Origin: Rhodoferax sp.
Lineage (GTDB): Bacteria; Pseudomonadota; Gammaproteobacteria; Burkholderiales; Burkholderiaceae_C
Assembly (NCBI RefSeq): GCF_030697375.1
Contig: NZ_JAUYQD010000021.1
Span: 62,001 to 126,000, forward strand
Direction of reading: 5' to 3'
Length of the DNA stretch: 64,000 nucleotides
Both the position numbers and the translations under genes were made by a program. Numbering within the stretch: the first letter of the stretch is position 1; every line of letters begins with the position of its first letter. The notes beneath the pieces are model-generated. The model was not told the origin of the DNA, ran no database searches, and worked only from the letters and a program-made list of their open reading frames with translations. Of the stretch, positions 16,000 through 25,445 are shown piece after piece.

Positions 16000-16901
16000 A
16001 TTCCGCACCGATTCCGATTTTTTCAGTTATTATTCCAACTTATAATCACGGGCATTTTATTGGACGTTCTCTCCAATCGTTGCTGGATCAGACTTTAGTT
16101 AGTTGGGAGGCGATCATTATTGATAATCACTCTCAAGATAATACTGATGAAGTTATAGCAAAATTTGCAGATCCAAGAATTACTCTTTTGAAAATTCACA
16201 ATCATGGCGTGATAGCGGCGTCTCGAAACATGGGAATTCGTGCAGCCAAAGGAGAATGGATCGCTTTCTTGGATTCTGATGATTGGTGGGTGCCCCGGAA
16301 ATTGGAGTTAAGCTTTGCAGTAATTGATTCTCGTGTTGATTTTGTTTATCACGATCTGTTCATTGCAAGAAACCGTGAGCAGATATTTTTCAGCGAGCGC
16401 ATCGTTTCGACTAAACCGAGGCGTCCAATGTTTTCGGCTTTTTTATGTTCTGGGATGTCCGTGCCAAATTCGAGCGTGGTGATACGGAGAGATTTGTTGG
16501 ATCGAATTGGCGGGGAATCTGAAAAACAAGACCTAATTTCTGTAGAAGATCTAGATACTTGGGTTCGCGTCGCTCGGATAACTGAAAGATTTGTGCGTCA
16601 TCCTGAATGTCTTGGCTACTACTGGTTAGGTGGTGGGAACCTTTCTGCAGCTTCACTCATGCAGATAACACGAATTTCTGCATTATATGAACAGTATTTC
16701 GGAGAATTGAATTCCGTGGAGCTTCGGCATTCGAAAGGTTTTTTAGCTTATCGAATTGGTAGAATTGCTCAGTTATGTGATGAGCGTGAGACGGCTAGCA
16801 AAAATTTTTTTTTAGCATTACGTAACTCTAATAATCTTCTATTTCGCGCAAAAGCCTTGTACTTTTTAGCCCTCAATCTGCTATCTCGGCCATTCTCATG
16901 A
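15996..16901 (+). CDS. family 2 glycosyltransferase
   Basis: A 301-aa GT-A enzyme with SVIIPTYNHGHFIGRSLQSL at the N-terminus and LDSDDWW as the metal-binding DxD at about residues 92-98. C-terminal SVEDLDTWVR is the acceptor-side motif seen in O-antigen GT2s. Coupled by ATGA to both neighbours. Moderately AT-rich. Sugar specificity unknown. Confidence 0.88.
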   Translation: MNSAPIPIFSVIIPTYNHGHFIGRSLQSLLDQTLVSWEAIIIDNHSQDNTDEVIAKFADPRITLLKIHNHGVIAASRNMGIRAAKGEWIAFLDSDDWWVPRKLELSFAVIDSRVDFVYHDLFIARNREQIFFSERIVSTKPRRPMFSAFLCSGMSVPNSSVVIRRDLLDRIGGESEKQDLISVEDLDTWVRVARITERFVRHPECLGYYWLGGGNLSAASLMQITRISALYEQYFGELNSVELRHSKGFLAYRIGRIAQLCDERETASKNFFLALRNSNNLLFRAKALYFLALNLLSRPFS

Positions 16902-17821
16902 AACTTGTGAGCGTTATCATTCCATGTTATTTGGATTCCCACACACTTGGTCGAGCCATTGAGTCGGTGAATAGTCAAACTTATCCAAATATAGAAATAA
17001 TTGTTGTCAATGATTGCTCTCCTGAATCTGAACAGATTGAGGCTTGTCTATCTCAGTATCCTCAGGTTCGTTATTTTCGTAACCCTATCAACGTTGGACT
17101 AGCGGCGACTCGAAACAACGGTTTGGCAATGGCGCGGGGTGAAATTGTTGCACTACTGGATGCCGATGATGAATATATTGCCGAAAAAATTTCATTGCAG
17201 GTTGAAGCTCTTGAACCCAATACCGTGGTGACATGTGGTTTGGTATATAAATATCCAAATGGGCGCTTGGAAGTGAGAAGCAGGCCGTCATGTTTGATTG
17301 AAAGCGCGACCGAACTGCAGTATAAAAATACACTAAACGGTGCTGGTTTGATGGCATCGAAAAGTTTGTTGCTCCAGCATGGAGGATATGATCCAACATT
17401 GCGATCCTGTGAAGACTTTGATCTTTGGTTTCGACTTCTATCTTCTGGCATTAGAGTAAGGGATATAGGTGTGCCACTATATATTTACTATCATAATCCA
17501 TCAGGACTTTCAAAAAATTTCCGCAATATTTCAAAATGGGAAATAGAGGTAATCGAACGTTATGCCGTTCGGATGGGTGCAGAGTGGTGCAGTACACCTA
17601 AATATGCTAGCGTCATTGCAGTCTGGTTGTTGCGCCACTTAATGAGAAGTGAATTGATAAATGATGAAGAACTTCGGCGGCAGGTAATTAGAAAAATACC
17701 TTTGCTCGATGCCTTTCCATTTTTTCAGTTTTGTTTTCGTTTGATCACTTTTTCGAGAGTGCTCTCCTTGCCAGCGTTGCTGATACGCTGGCAAAGCGGC
17801 CCTCGGTCCTGCACAAACTAA
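16898..17821 (+). CDS. family 2 glycosyltransferase
   Basis: A 307-aa GT-A enzyme with VSVIIPCYLDSHTLGRAIES at the N-terminus, ASP-rich VNDCSPES, and LDADDEY as the DxD at about residues 86-92. SCEDFDLWFR is the C-terminal motif matching its neighbour. The two adjacent GT2 genes are similar in layout but clearly diverged. The following 159 bases (17822-17980) hold nothing recognised. Confidence 0.88.
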   Translation: MKLVSVIIPCYLDSHTLGRAIESVNSQTYPNIEIIVVNDCSPESEQIEACLSQYPQVRYFRNPINVGLAATRNNGLAMARGEIVALLDADDEYIAEKISLQVEALEPNTVVTCGLVYKYPNGRLEVRSRPSCLIESATELQYKNTLNGAGLMASKSLLLQHGGYDPTLRSCEDFDLWFRLLSSGIRVRDIGVPLYIYYHNPSGLSKNFRNISKWEIEVIERYAVRMGAEWCSTPKYASVIAVWLLRHLMRSELINDEELRRQVIRKIPLLDAFPFFQFCFRLITFSRVLSLPALLIRWQSGPRSCTN

Positions 17822-17980
17822 GGAAATCTACAGATCCTCTTGGCTGTGTGTTTAATGGAAGGCCCTGCGAAAAAAACAACTCATGAAACAGACAGATTTG
17901 TTCCCTAATCTCAGTGTGGTAAAAATGGAGTTTTTAGTTTTTTTCAGGAAATTCTTCTGGCAGAATATTAAAACCACAAG

Positions 17981-19093
17981 ATGTTAAATCGCCTTGAAAA
18001 ATTCGGATTGAATTTGGTAGTATTCGCCAAGCTCCTTGGGACAACTACTGTTGGCCTCGTATTTATTTCATTTTTAATAATAAATGGACGAAGTATTAGG
18101 CTTAGCAGGAGGGAGTGGATTTTTATTGGGGCGGTGCTCTTTCAGTTTTTTATATCTCTATTTTTATCTTTGAATATTGCGCTAATAAGTAATACGTTGT
18201 TTTATTTTTCTTTTCTTCCTGTGTATGTTTTTCTTAAAAATAAAAATAATCAAATATTAATATATTTTCTTCGGTATTTAATGGTTGTGATGTTTGTATT
18301 TTGTTTGGTTGAATTCATTTTTTTGAACACGTCGCTCAATAAATTTGTATGGTATTTTACTGATGAGCATATGCATCGGTCATTAATTATGGGGTTGCAA
18401 AGAGCGCAAGGTCTTGCGGCCATTTCGTCATCATCAGGATCGGTGGCAGTATTGTCTTTGGCATTGTATTCAATAGTTTCGAATAGACAGCATATTTTTT
18501 ATTACGTTATTGTGTTTTTCACAATAGTTCTCTTGATGAGTGGGACAGGTTTCTTTATTTTTGCGGCCTATATATTGTTAATTAATTTAATAAATGCTAG
18601 AGGGGTGTTTGGAAAATTGCTTGTATGGCTGTTTATTTTGACTGTGTTTTCCATATTTCTTTGGATTTTTGAGGATATAGGTCTCAATAAATTCACGTTA
18701 ACATATTTTTTTGATATTCTGAATTTTAAAGGTGATCAATATTTGGATTTTGAGGTAAAAAAATCTTTAGTTTCAATTGTTTTTGGGGGGCAGGCTGATA
18801 GTCGGCATTCTGTAGTTGAAACATCTAGTGATTTTGGTATTATGGGTTTATACAATTCAATGGGGGTTTTTTCGGTTGTTTTAGCTGTTTTTTCCCCTTT
18901 GTTGCTCATCGGCTTTCAGAAAAAATATATTGTTGTTTTGATTTTGCTTCTATTGTCGTGGGTTCATTATCCAGCGCTAGGTAGTCCCGTTGGTTGTGTT
19001 TTTTTGGGGTTATTTTTGGCTCTTTATAGGGGTAATCAACGGATTGCTAGTGCCAAAGTGAGGCCGGGCTTTTCCACTGCCCTCGTCAGCTAG
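17981..19093 (+). CDS. putative O-antigen polymerase (Wzy)
   Basis: A 370-aa, very hydrophobic protein with about ten predicted membrane segments and a larger polar loop around residues 225-285, the architecture of Wzy polymerases. Wzy proteins share little sequence, so the call rests on topology, size, AT-richness and the company of a Wzx flippase and glycosyltransferases. It would join repeat units in the periplasm. Start ATG 17981. Bases 19094-19186 contain an 8-bp inverted repeat (19097-19104 with 19136-19143) but no gene. Confidence 0.7.
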   Translation: MLNRLEKFGLNLVVFAKLLGTTTVGLVFISFLIINGRSIRLSRREWIFIGAVLFQFFISLFLSLNIALISNTLFYFSFLPVYVFLKNKNNQILIYFLRYLMVVMFVFCLVEFIFLNTSLNKFVWYFTDEHMHRSLIMGLQRAQGLAAISSSSGSVAVLSLALYSIVSNRQHIFYYVIVFFTIVLLMSGTGFFIFAAYILLINLINARGVFGKLLVWLFILTVFSIFLWIFEDIGLNKFTLTYFFDILNFKGDQYLDFEVKKSLVSIVFGGQADSRHSVVETSSDFGIMGLYNSMGVFSVVLAVFSPLLLIGFQKKYIVVLILLLLSWVHYPALGSPVGCVFLGLFLALYRGNQRIASAKVRPGFSTALVS

Positions 19094-19186
19094 ACGAATG
19101 CGAGTGCCAGATTGATGTTTCATGTTTGTGTGATGCTCGCATTGGTCGAGGTGTGTCTCTCGGCGAAATAATTACGGTGAACTGCG

Positions 19187-20320
19187 ATGAAGAAAATTTG
19201 CTACGTGTCAACGGTACCTTATGCGGTTCATGTTTTTTTACGTAAACATATTGAGGAGGCGGCAAAAAAGTATAAGGTCACTGTGGTATGCAATTCCACA
19301 GATGCGCATTTACTTCATGATCTCAACGTGCCCGTGATCCTGTTACCTATCGAGCGCAAACCATCTTTTTGGTGTGACGCTCTAGTAGTAATCCGACTTT
19401 ATATGCTATTTCGTCGTGAACATTTCGCTATTGTGCATTCCATCATGCCTAAGACAGGAATGATTGCAATGTTGGCTGCATGGCTTGCTCGCGTACCGAT
19501 CCGGATTCACACTTTTACCGGGCAGGTTTGGGTGACGAAGCGTGGCCTCAAACGAGCGGTACTTAAATGGGTTGATAAACTTATTGGTAAGTTTGCTACA
19601 TGTCTACTTGCAGATAGCCCTTCACAGAGAGATTTTTTGGTGAGCGAGGGCGCGTTGCCATTCGGCAAGGTAAAAGTGATTGCTGATGGTTCGATTTGTG
19701 GCGTTGAGGCGGCACGCTTCCACCCGGATTCAAATATCATGATGTCAGTGCGTAAGGATTTGAAAATTTCTGAGGATGCCGTCGTAATATTATTCGTCGG
19801 ACGGCTCAGCTTCGACAAGGGAATTTTGGATTTGGCTGTAGCTTTCGATTCAATTGCGAGGATGTGTGCTGATGTGGTATTGATTATTGCGGGGGCTGAA
19901 GAAGATGTGCTGATTGGTGGTATTCGGCAACTTTGTTCGCGATGGGCTGAGCGGTTACACTATATAAAATTTACCTCTTCACCAGAAAATTACATGGCGG
20001 CGGCGGATATATTTTGTTTGCCAAGTTACAGAGAAGGGTTTGGCATGACTATCATTGAGGCAGCTGCGTGCGCCGTGCCCACAGTAGGTTCATGCATTTA
20101 CGGCATAACTGATGCAGTAGTGGACGGTGAGACTGGTCTGCTTTTCCCTGCCGGTAATGTTGCAGCTTTGACGCTTGCCTTGTTAGTATTGATTAAAGAC
20201 ATTGACTTGCGGCAGCGGATGGGGAAGGCAGCTCGTTTGCGGGCACTGAAACTATTCTCCAGCGAACGGATTACCGGCGAGATGGTTACGTTGTACGACA
20301 GATTGTCGGAAGTGCGGTAA
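19187..20320 (+). CDS. family 4 glycosyltransferase
   Basis: A 377-aa GT-B retaining glycosyltransferase. The N-terminal half carries VHSIMPKTGMIAMLAA and RIHTFTGQVW. The C-terminal half begins FVGRLSFDKGILDL and includes the EGFGMTIIEAA E-x7-E motif that holds the nucleotide sugar. Proteins of this type commonly add the second sugar onto the lipid-linked first sugar, and the initiating transferase lies just downstream. Specificity unknown. Confidence 0.88.
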   Translation: MKKICYVSTVPYAVHVFLRKHIEEAAKKYKVTVVCNSTDAHLLHDLNVPVILLPIERKPSFWCDALVVIRLYMLFRREHFAIVHSIMPKTGMIAMLAAWLARVPIRIHTFTGQVWVTKRGLKRAVLKWVDKLIGKFATCLLADSPSQRDFLVSEGALPFGKVKVIADGSICGVEAARFHPDSNIMMSVRKDLKISEDAVVILFVGRLSFDKGILDLAVAFDSIARMCADVVLIIAGAEEDVLIGGIRQLCSRWAERLHYIKFTSSPENYMAAADIFCLPSYREGFGMTIIEAAACAVPTVGSCIYGITDAVVDGETGLLFPAGNVAALTLALLVLIKDIDLRQRMGKAARLRALKLFSSERITGEMVTLYDRLSEVR

Positions 20321-20326
20321 AATATT

Positions 20327-21310
20327 ATGACAAATATTCTGATTGAGCATGGGCAAATGCGTTTGCTTGTTACCGGTTCCAGTGGTTTTGTCGGTCGTGC
20401 GGTGTGCGCAGAGTTGATCGCACGCAAATATGACGTGCGCCGAGTTGTCCGTGACCGCCATATCAGTTCTGGCGGGCAACATTCCAACGTGATTGGACTC
20501 GGTGTCATCGGATCCGGCACGGATTGGTTTGACGCACTGGATGGTGTTGATGTTGTAGTTCATCTGGCCGCCCGAGTGCACGTCATGCACGACAGCGAAG
20601 GAGATCCATTGACTGCATTCCGTGCCGTCAACGTTGAAGGCACTTTGAATCTGGCTCGACAAGCTGCAGCCGCAGAGGTAAAGCGATTTGTGTTTATCAG
20701 TTCGGTCAAAGTTAATGGTGAATGCACTGATTCTGGGCGAGCGTTTACTGAAGCCGATGTGCCAAACCCGCAAGATGCCTACGGCCTGAGCAAGCACGAG
20801 GCCGAGAAGGGTTTGCGCCAGATCGCTGAGAATACGGGGATGGAGGTGGTCATCATTCGCCCGCCTCTGGTGTATGGCCCTGGTGTAAAGGCCAACTTTG
20901 CCGCCCTCATGCACGCTGTGCGGCGTGGCTGGCCCTTGCCGCTGGGTGCCGTGCACAACCAGCGTAGCCTAGTATCGCTGGATAACTTGGTCGATTTCAT
21001 CACCACCTGCATCACCCACCCTCAAGCGGCCAACCAGACCTATTTGGTGAGCGACGGGCAAGACCTGTCAACCACCGCGCTGATTTATGGTATTGCACGT
21101 GCTGTTGGAGTGCCCGTGCGTTTGCTGCCGATGCCAGTGTGGGTCTTGCATGTGGGGGCAAGGCTATTGGGCAAGAGCGAAGAGGTGCTGCGCTTGTGCG
21201 GAAATTTGCAGGTCGATATTTCGAAGGCATCGCAGTTAATGGGTTGGGTACCACCGGTTACGGTAGATGAAGGCTTGCGGCGCGCTGCAAGAGGTATGCA
21301 AAAAAAATGA
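20327..21310 (+). CDS. UDP-4-keto-6-deoxy-HexNAc reductase/epimerase (WbpV/WreQ-like)
   Basis: An extended SDR with LLVTGSSGFVGRAV, the SSVKVNGE active-site strand and the YGLSK catalytic pair. Proteins of this type next to a small phosphoglycosyl transferase reduce UDP-4-keto-6-deoxy-GlcNAc, or the lipid-linked form, to QuiNAc or FucNAc. The keto substrate would come from the WbpM-like dehydratase at 25446. Start may be ATG 20327 (327 aa) or ATG 20357 (317 aa, immediately before the Rossmann strand); neither has a strong ribosome binding site. Overlaps the next gene by ATGA. Confidence 0.78.
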   Translation: MTNILIEHGQMRLLVTGSSGFVGRAVCAELIARKYDVRRVVRDRHISSGGQHSNVIGLGVIGSGTDWFDALDGVDVVVHLAARVHVMHDSEGDPLTAFRAVNVEGTLNLARQAAAAEVKRFVFISSVKVNGECTDSGRAFTEADVPNPQDAYGLSKHEAEKGLRQIAENTGMEVVIIRPPLVYGPGVKANFAALMHAVRRGWPLPLGAVHNQRSLVSLDNLVDFITTCITHPQAANQTYLVSDGQDLSTTALIYGIARAVGVPVRLLPMPVWVLHVGARLLGKSEEVLRLCGNLQVDISKASQLMGWVPPVTVDEGLRRAARGMQKK

Positions 21311-21867
21311 AACGGCTTTTCGACCTAATGTTGGCTGCCTTCGCTTGCTGTTGTTTACTAGTCCCTTTTTTGTTAATTGCGCTGGCTGTGCGCTTGACTT
21401 CCAAAGGCCCAGTGCTGTATTGGTCCGACCGAGTGGGGTGTAACAATAAAATTTTCAAAATGCCCAAGTTCCGCAGCATGCAGATGGGTACACCGGCCGT
21501 GGCGACTCATTTGCTGAGTAATCCAGATAGCTATCTCACGCCCATCGGCAGCTTCTTACGCAAGAGTAGCCTAGATGAATTGCCACAGTTATGGAGCATT
21601 CTGGCGGGCAATATGAGTTTTGTTGGGCCACGCCCTGCGTTGTTTAACCAACATGATTTGATTACATTGCGTACCCGGCAGTGCGTGCAAACGTTGGTGC
21701 CAGGGCTCACTGGCTGGGCACAGATTAATGGCCGTGATGAGTTAGCTATCCCAGATAAGGTCAAATTGGATGCCGAGTACATGGTCCGTCAGTCGCTGTG
21801 GTTTGACATTCGAATCTTGTGGCTTACCTTGCTCAAGGTGCTGCGTCGCGATGGGGTGTCGCACTGA
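21307..21867 (+). CDS. monotopic phosphoglycosyl transferase, initiating sugar transferase (WreU/PglC-like)
   Basis: A 186-aa small bacterial sugar transferase consisting only of the catalytic domain. It has one N-terminal hydrophobic re-entrant segment (residues 7-28), then KFRSMQ, the [11 protein letters not shown] motif with the catalytic Asp-Glu pair, [10 protein letters not shown], and [12 protein letters not shown]. It transfers a sugar-1-phosphate from a UDP-sugar to undecaprenyl phosphate, starting the repeat unit. The neighbouring reductase suggests a QuiNAc or FucNAc-type first sugar. Confidence 0.92.
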   Translation: MKRLFDLMLAAFACCCLLVPFLLIALAVRLTSKGPVLYWSDRVGCNNKIFKMPKFRSMQMGTPAVATHLLSNPDSYLTPIGSFLRKSSLDELPQLWSILAGNMSFVGPRPALFNQHDLITLRTRQCVQTLVPGLTGWAQINGRDELAIPDKVKLDAEYMVRQSLWFDIRILWLTLLKVLRRDGVSH

Positions 21868-22493
21868 TGTGCCGCTGGGATTTCTTGATGGGAGACTGCA
21901 CAGAGACGCATCGCTATGAGCCCAGCAGCCCCTACTCCGCCAGCAAAGCGGCAAGTGGCCATCCGGTGCTCACCACCAACTGGAGTAAATACTGCGGCCC
22001 CTATCACTTAAAATTCATCCCGCTGATGATCGCCAATGCTCTGGCAGGTAAGCTTTCACCTGTTTATGGGGCCGGCATGCAGGGGCGGGACTGGCTTTAT
22101 GTCAAAGACCACTGTAGCGCCATCCGCCGCGTGCTCGAAAAAGGCCGACTGAGCCTAACTTACAACTTAGGCGGTTGGAACGAAAAGCTTAATATCGAAA
22201 TCATGCACATCGTTTGCGCGCTGCTGGACGAGCTGCGGCCCAAGGCCGATGGTACCAGCTACCAAACCCAGATTACTTTTGTAAAGGATCGCCCTGGCCA
22301 TGACCGATTCTATGCCATCGATGCACGTAAGCTCGAGTTAGAACTGGGTTGTAGACCAGCGGAGACCTTTGTGTCTGGCATCCGTAAGACTGTGCAGTGG
22401 TACTTGGCCAACCCGGAGTGGGTAGCGAATGCGCAGAGCGGAACCAACCTGCATTGGGTGCAGACGCAGCACGCAGAACAGGATGCTGCATGA
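21867..22493 (+). pseudogene. rmlB: N-terminally truncated rmlB (dTDP-glucose 4,6-dehydratase) remnant
   Basis: The reading frame resembles the C-terminal 60% of RmlB: YEPSSPYSASKAAS with the YxxxK pair, GPYHLKFIPLMI, QGRDWLYVKDH, TFVKDRPGHD and FVSGIRKTVQWYL. The Rossmann domain (about 130 residues) is absent; sequence upstream belongs to the sugar transferase, whose TGA overlaps the remnant's ATG (TGATG). About 14 residues are also missing between ASKAAS and VLTTN. Without the NAD-binding domain it cannot work, though a 208-aa fragment could still be translated. Confidence 0.85.
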
Positions 22494-23381
22494 GCATACC
22501 GCTATTTGGCGCAGCTGGTCAGATGGGTTGGGAGTTACAACGCAGCCTTGCATACTTGGGTTATCTAACAGCGCTTGACTTTGACCGCACCACGCATTGC
22601 GGTTACTTCAGTAATTTGCAGGGACTGACTGACACCGTGCGTGTACTGCGCCCCGACGTCATCGTCAATGCCGCAGCCCACACTGCGGTGGACAAAGCAG
22701 AGAGCGAGCCTGAGTTTGCCCGCGCTTTCAATGCACAGGCCGCTGGCGTGCCAGCGCAGGATGCGGCCAAAATAGGTGCTTGGCTGGTTCAGTACAGTAC
22801 CGATTACGTTTTTGATGGCAGTGGTAGCCGCCCCTGGACCGAGACCGATACCCCCCGCACCGCTCAACGTCTATGGCCAGACCGAACTGGAAGGCGGGCA
22901 GCTGGTGGCTAGGCATTGCCCCAAGCACCTAATTTTACGCACCAACTGGATTTACGTGGGGCGCAGTGGCAATTTTGTCAAAACCATGCTGCGCCTGGCG
23001 CAAGAGCGCGACCGCCTGGCAGCGATTGACGACCAGTTTGGGGCTCCCACCGGCGTTGAGCAATTAGCCGACGTTGCCGCGCATGCGACCCGGCATGTGC
23101 AGCAGCACCCGGAGCATGCAGGTCTTTACCACCTGGTGGCGGGCGGTGAAACCAGCTGGTTTGAATATGCCAAACACGTCCTTGCCCTGGCGCAGATTGC
23201 GCAACCCGCTACCAAAATAAAAACAACTGAAGTGACACCAGTTCCGGCCAGCGCATTCCCCACGCCAGCGATGCGCCCGCACAATTCGCGCCTGAACACG
23301 ACCAAGCTGCAAACCACCTTTGGCCTGACTCTGCCGCCTTGGGAGCAGGGCGTGGACCGCATGCTGTCCGAAATACTTTAA
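22490..23381 (+). pseudogene. rmlD: rmlD (dTDP-4-dehydrorhamnose reductase) with one frameshift
   Basis: Frame 1 from ATG 22490 encodes the N-terminal half (AAGQMGWELQRSLA, VNAAAHTAVDKAE, YSTDYVFDGSGS). Frame 2 resumes with APLNVYGQTELEG and runs to TAA at 23381. Removing one C from the C6 run at 22851-22856 restores a continuous protein reading ETDTPAPLNVYGQ, the expected RmlD sequence. The gene is therefore intact except for a single +1 insertion in a homopolymer, which could be a real mutation or a sequencing error. RmlD carries out the last step of dTDP-L-rhamnose synthesis. Confidence 0.88.
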
Positions 23382-23400
23382 ACAGCGGGGAAGATAAGAC

Positions 23401-24273
23401 ATGACTACACGCAAAGGTATCATCTTGGCCGGAGGTTCCGGAACTCGTCTGTACCCAGTGACCCAAGCGGCCTCCAAGCAGCTCATGCCGGTGTATGACA
23501 AGCCCATGATTTACTATCCGCTCAGTACGTTGATGCTATCGGGTATCCGTGATGTGCTGGTCATTTCAACTCCGCACGACACACCGCGCTTTGCTGAGCT
23601 GTTGGGCGATGGTAGCCAGTGGGGCATGAACATTCAATATGCGGTGCAACCGTCACCGGATGGTTTGGCGCAGGCATTCATCATTGGCCGCGAATTTGTG
23701 GCGGGGCAACCCAGTGCCTTGGTGCTGGGGGACAACATTTTTTATGGGCACGATTTGGTAAAACAGTTGGCATGTGCGAGCGCTCGCCAGAGCGGTGCCA
23801 GCGTGTTCGCTTACCATGTGCATGACCCGGAACGCTATGGCGTGGTTGAGTTTGATGCCAACCAACGTGCGGTAAGTATTGAAGAAAAGCCACTGAAACC
23901 CAAGAGCAACTATGCTGTAACCGGTCTGTATTTTTATGACGGTCAGGTGTGCGACATTACTGCCAGCATCGCACCGTCTGCCCGTGGTGAGTTGGAAATC
24001 ACCGATGTAAACCGGGTTTATCTGGAACAAAGCCAGTTGAATGTGGAAATCATGGGCCGAGGCTACGCCTGGCTGGACACCGGTACACACGACAGCCTGC
24101 TTGAAGCGGCCAACTTTATTGCTACATTGCAAAAGCGCCAGGGCTTACAGGTGTCTTGCCCTGAAGAGATTGCATTTGGTCAAAAATGGATTGATGCAGC
24201 CCAGTTGCAGAAGCTGGCCACCCCACTGACAAAAAACGGTTATGGGCAGTATCTGCTTGGCCTGCTGAAGTAA
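23401..24273 (+). CDS. rmlA: glucose-1-phosphate thymidylyltransferase
   Basis: A 290-aa nucleotidyltransferase with the signature [20 protein letters not shown] at residues 9-28 and [13 protein letters not shown] after it, diagnostic of RmlA/RfbA. Length is normal. It makes dTDP-glucose, first step of dTDP-L-rhamnose synthesis. It lies 19 bases after rmlD and 10 before rmlC. Intact, unlike rmlB and rmlD upstream. Confidence 0.95.
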   Translation: MTTRKGIILAGGSGTRLYPVTQAASKQLMPVYDKPMIYYPLSTLMLSGIRDVLVISTPHDTPRFAELLGDGSQWGMNIQYAVQPSPDGLAQAFIIGREFVAGQPSALVLGDNIFYGHDLVKQLACASARQSGASVFAYHVHDPERYGVVEFDANQRAVSIEEKPLKPKSNYAVTGLYFYDGQVCDITASIAPSARGELEITDVNRVYLEQSQLNVEIMGRGYAWLDTGTHDSLLEAANFIATLQKRQGLQVSCPEEIAFGQKWIDAAQLQKLATPLTKNGYGQYLLGLLK

Positions 24274-24283
24274 TCGAGAAAAT

Positions 24284-24838
24284 ATGCCATACACCGTAAC
24301 TCCCACTGTGCTGCCTGAAGTATTGATTCTTGAACCCAAGGTGTTCGGCGATGCCCGAGGCTTCTTTTTTGAAAGCTTCAATCAAAGGGACTTTGCGCAG
24401 GCCACTGGGCTGAATGTGCCGTTTGTGCAAGACAACCACAGCCGCTCCGTCAAGGGAGTTTTGCGTGGCTTGCACTACCAGATTCAGCATCCTCAGGGCA
24501 AGCTGGTTCGCGTAACACAGGGCGAAGTGTTTGATGTCGCTGTAGATTTGCGCCGCAGCTCGCCTAACTTCGGAAAATGGGTGGGGGTGACGCTGTCAGC
24601 CGAGAATCACCGCCAGTTGTGGGTTCCCCCAGGCTTTGCCCACGGCTTTGTTGTGACTAGCGAAGCTGCCGAGTTTTTGTACAAGACCACCGATTATTGG
24701 TACCCTGAGTATGAGCGCAGCCTGCGTTGGAATGATCCCATTGTCGGTGTTCAGTGGCCTATTCAAGGTGCTGAGCCTTTGCTAGCGCGTAAGGACGCAG
24801 CAGGGTCTGGGCTGAATGTGGCTGAGGCGTTTGTCTAA
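24284..24838 (+). CDS. rmlC: dTDP-4-dehydrorhamnose 3,5-epimerase
   Basis: A 184-aa cupin with the RmlC hallmarks FVQDNHSRS, VLRGLHYQ (catalytic His), DVAVDLRRSSP and WVPPGFAHGF. It converts dTDP-4-keto-6-deoxyglucose to the L-lyxo isomer. Intact and full length. Its substrate needs RmlB, which is broken here, so another rmlB copy would be required for it to act. Confidence 0.95.
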   Translation: MPYTVTPTVLPEVLILEPKVFGDARGFFFESFNQRDFAQATGLNVPFVQDNHSRSVKGVLRGLHYQIQHPQGKLVRVTQGEVFDVAVDLRRSSPNFGKWVGVTLSAENHRQLWVPPGFAHGFVVTSEAAEFLYKTTDYWYPEYERSLRWNDPIVGVQWPIQGAEPLLARKDAAGSGLNVAEAFV

Positions 24839-24848
24839 GTATTTTGCA

Positions 24849-25439
24849 ATGACGTACGTGCAAAGGCGCCGCCTACTGATTGTTGGTGCTGGCGGCCATG
24901 GCCGTTCTGTGGCCGAAGCTGTGTTTGCTGCCGGTATCTATGATGTACTTGGCTTTGTGGACGATACTGCGCTTGGCATAGTGCAGGTGGGGGGCTACCC
25001 TGTGCTGGGAACTACGGATGACCTTAGCGCCCACCGTACCAGTGCAGACATCGCCATTGTGGCCGTGGGCAATAACGCCTTGCGAGAGACTTTATGCGAC
25101 AAGCTGCTGGCAGCGGGGTTTGAATTGGCCACAGTGGTACATCCACTGGCCTTCGTCTCGCCCAGCGCGGCGGTCGGTCTGGGTAGTGCCATTTTGGCCG
25201 GGGCCATTGTGGGTGCCGGGGCAAGGCTGGGCAGTGGTGTTATTCTCAACTGTGGGGCAGTGGTTGACCACGATGCACAAGTGCATGACTACGGCCATTT
25301 AGGTGTGAACGCCTGTATGTCTGGCGGCTCTGTTCTGGGTCGCAGAGCGTGGATGCAAGCGGGTTCGGCCTTGGGTTACGGCGCCAAGGTGGATGATGGT
25401 GTGGTATTACAAGCCGGTATGGCTATGTCAGCGAGTTAA
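24849..25439 (+). CDS. PglD/NeuD-family sugar acetyltransferase
   Basis: A 196-aa protein with an N-terminal nucleotide-sugar-binding Rossmann-like part (LLIVGAGGHGRSVAEAV) followed by hexapeptide repeats (VGLGSAILAGAIVGAGARLG) and the catalytic His in NCGAVVDHDAQVHDYGHLG. PglD/NeuD enzymes N-acetylate 4-amino sugars. The usual partner aminotransferase (PglE/DegT type) is not in the window, so the acceptor is unclear. Start ATG 24849 follows the rmlC stop by 10 bases. Confidence 0.85.
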   Translation: MTYVQRRRLLIVGAGGHGRSVAEAVFAAGIYDVLGFVDDTALGIVQVGGYPVLGTTDDLSAHRTSADIAIVAVGNNALRETLCDKLLAAGFELATVVHPLAFVSPSAAVGLGSAILAGAIVGAGARLGSGVILNCGAVVDHDAQVHDYGHLGVNACMSGGSVLGRRAWMQAGSALGYGAKVDDGVVLQAGMAMSAS

Positions 25440-25445
25440 AAGTAC

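Noticed and set aside
19097..19143. 8-bp inverted repeat as a terminator of the Wzy-like gene
   Set aside because: The loop is 31 bases and no T run follows, so a terminator is not supported.
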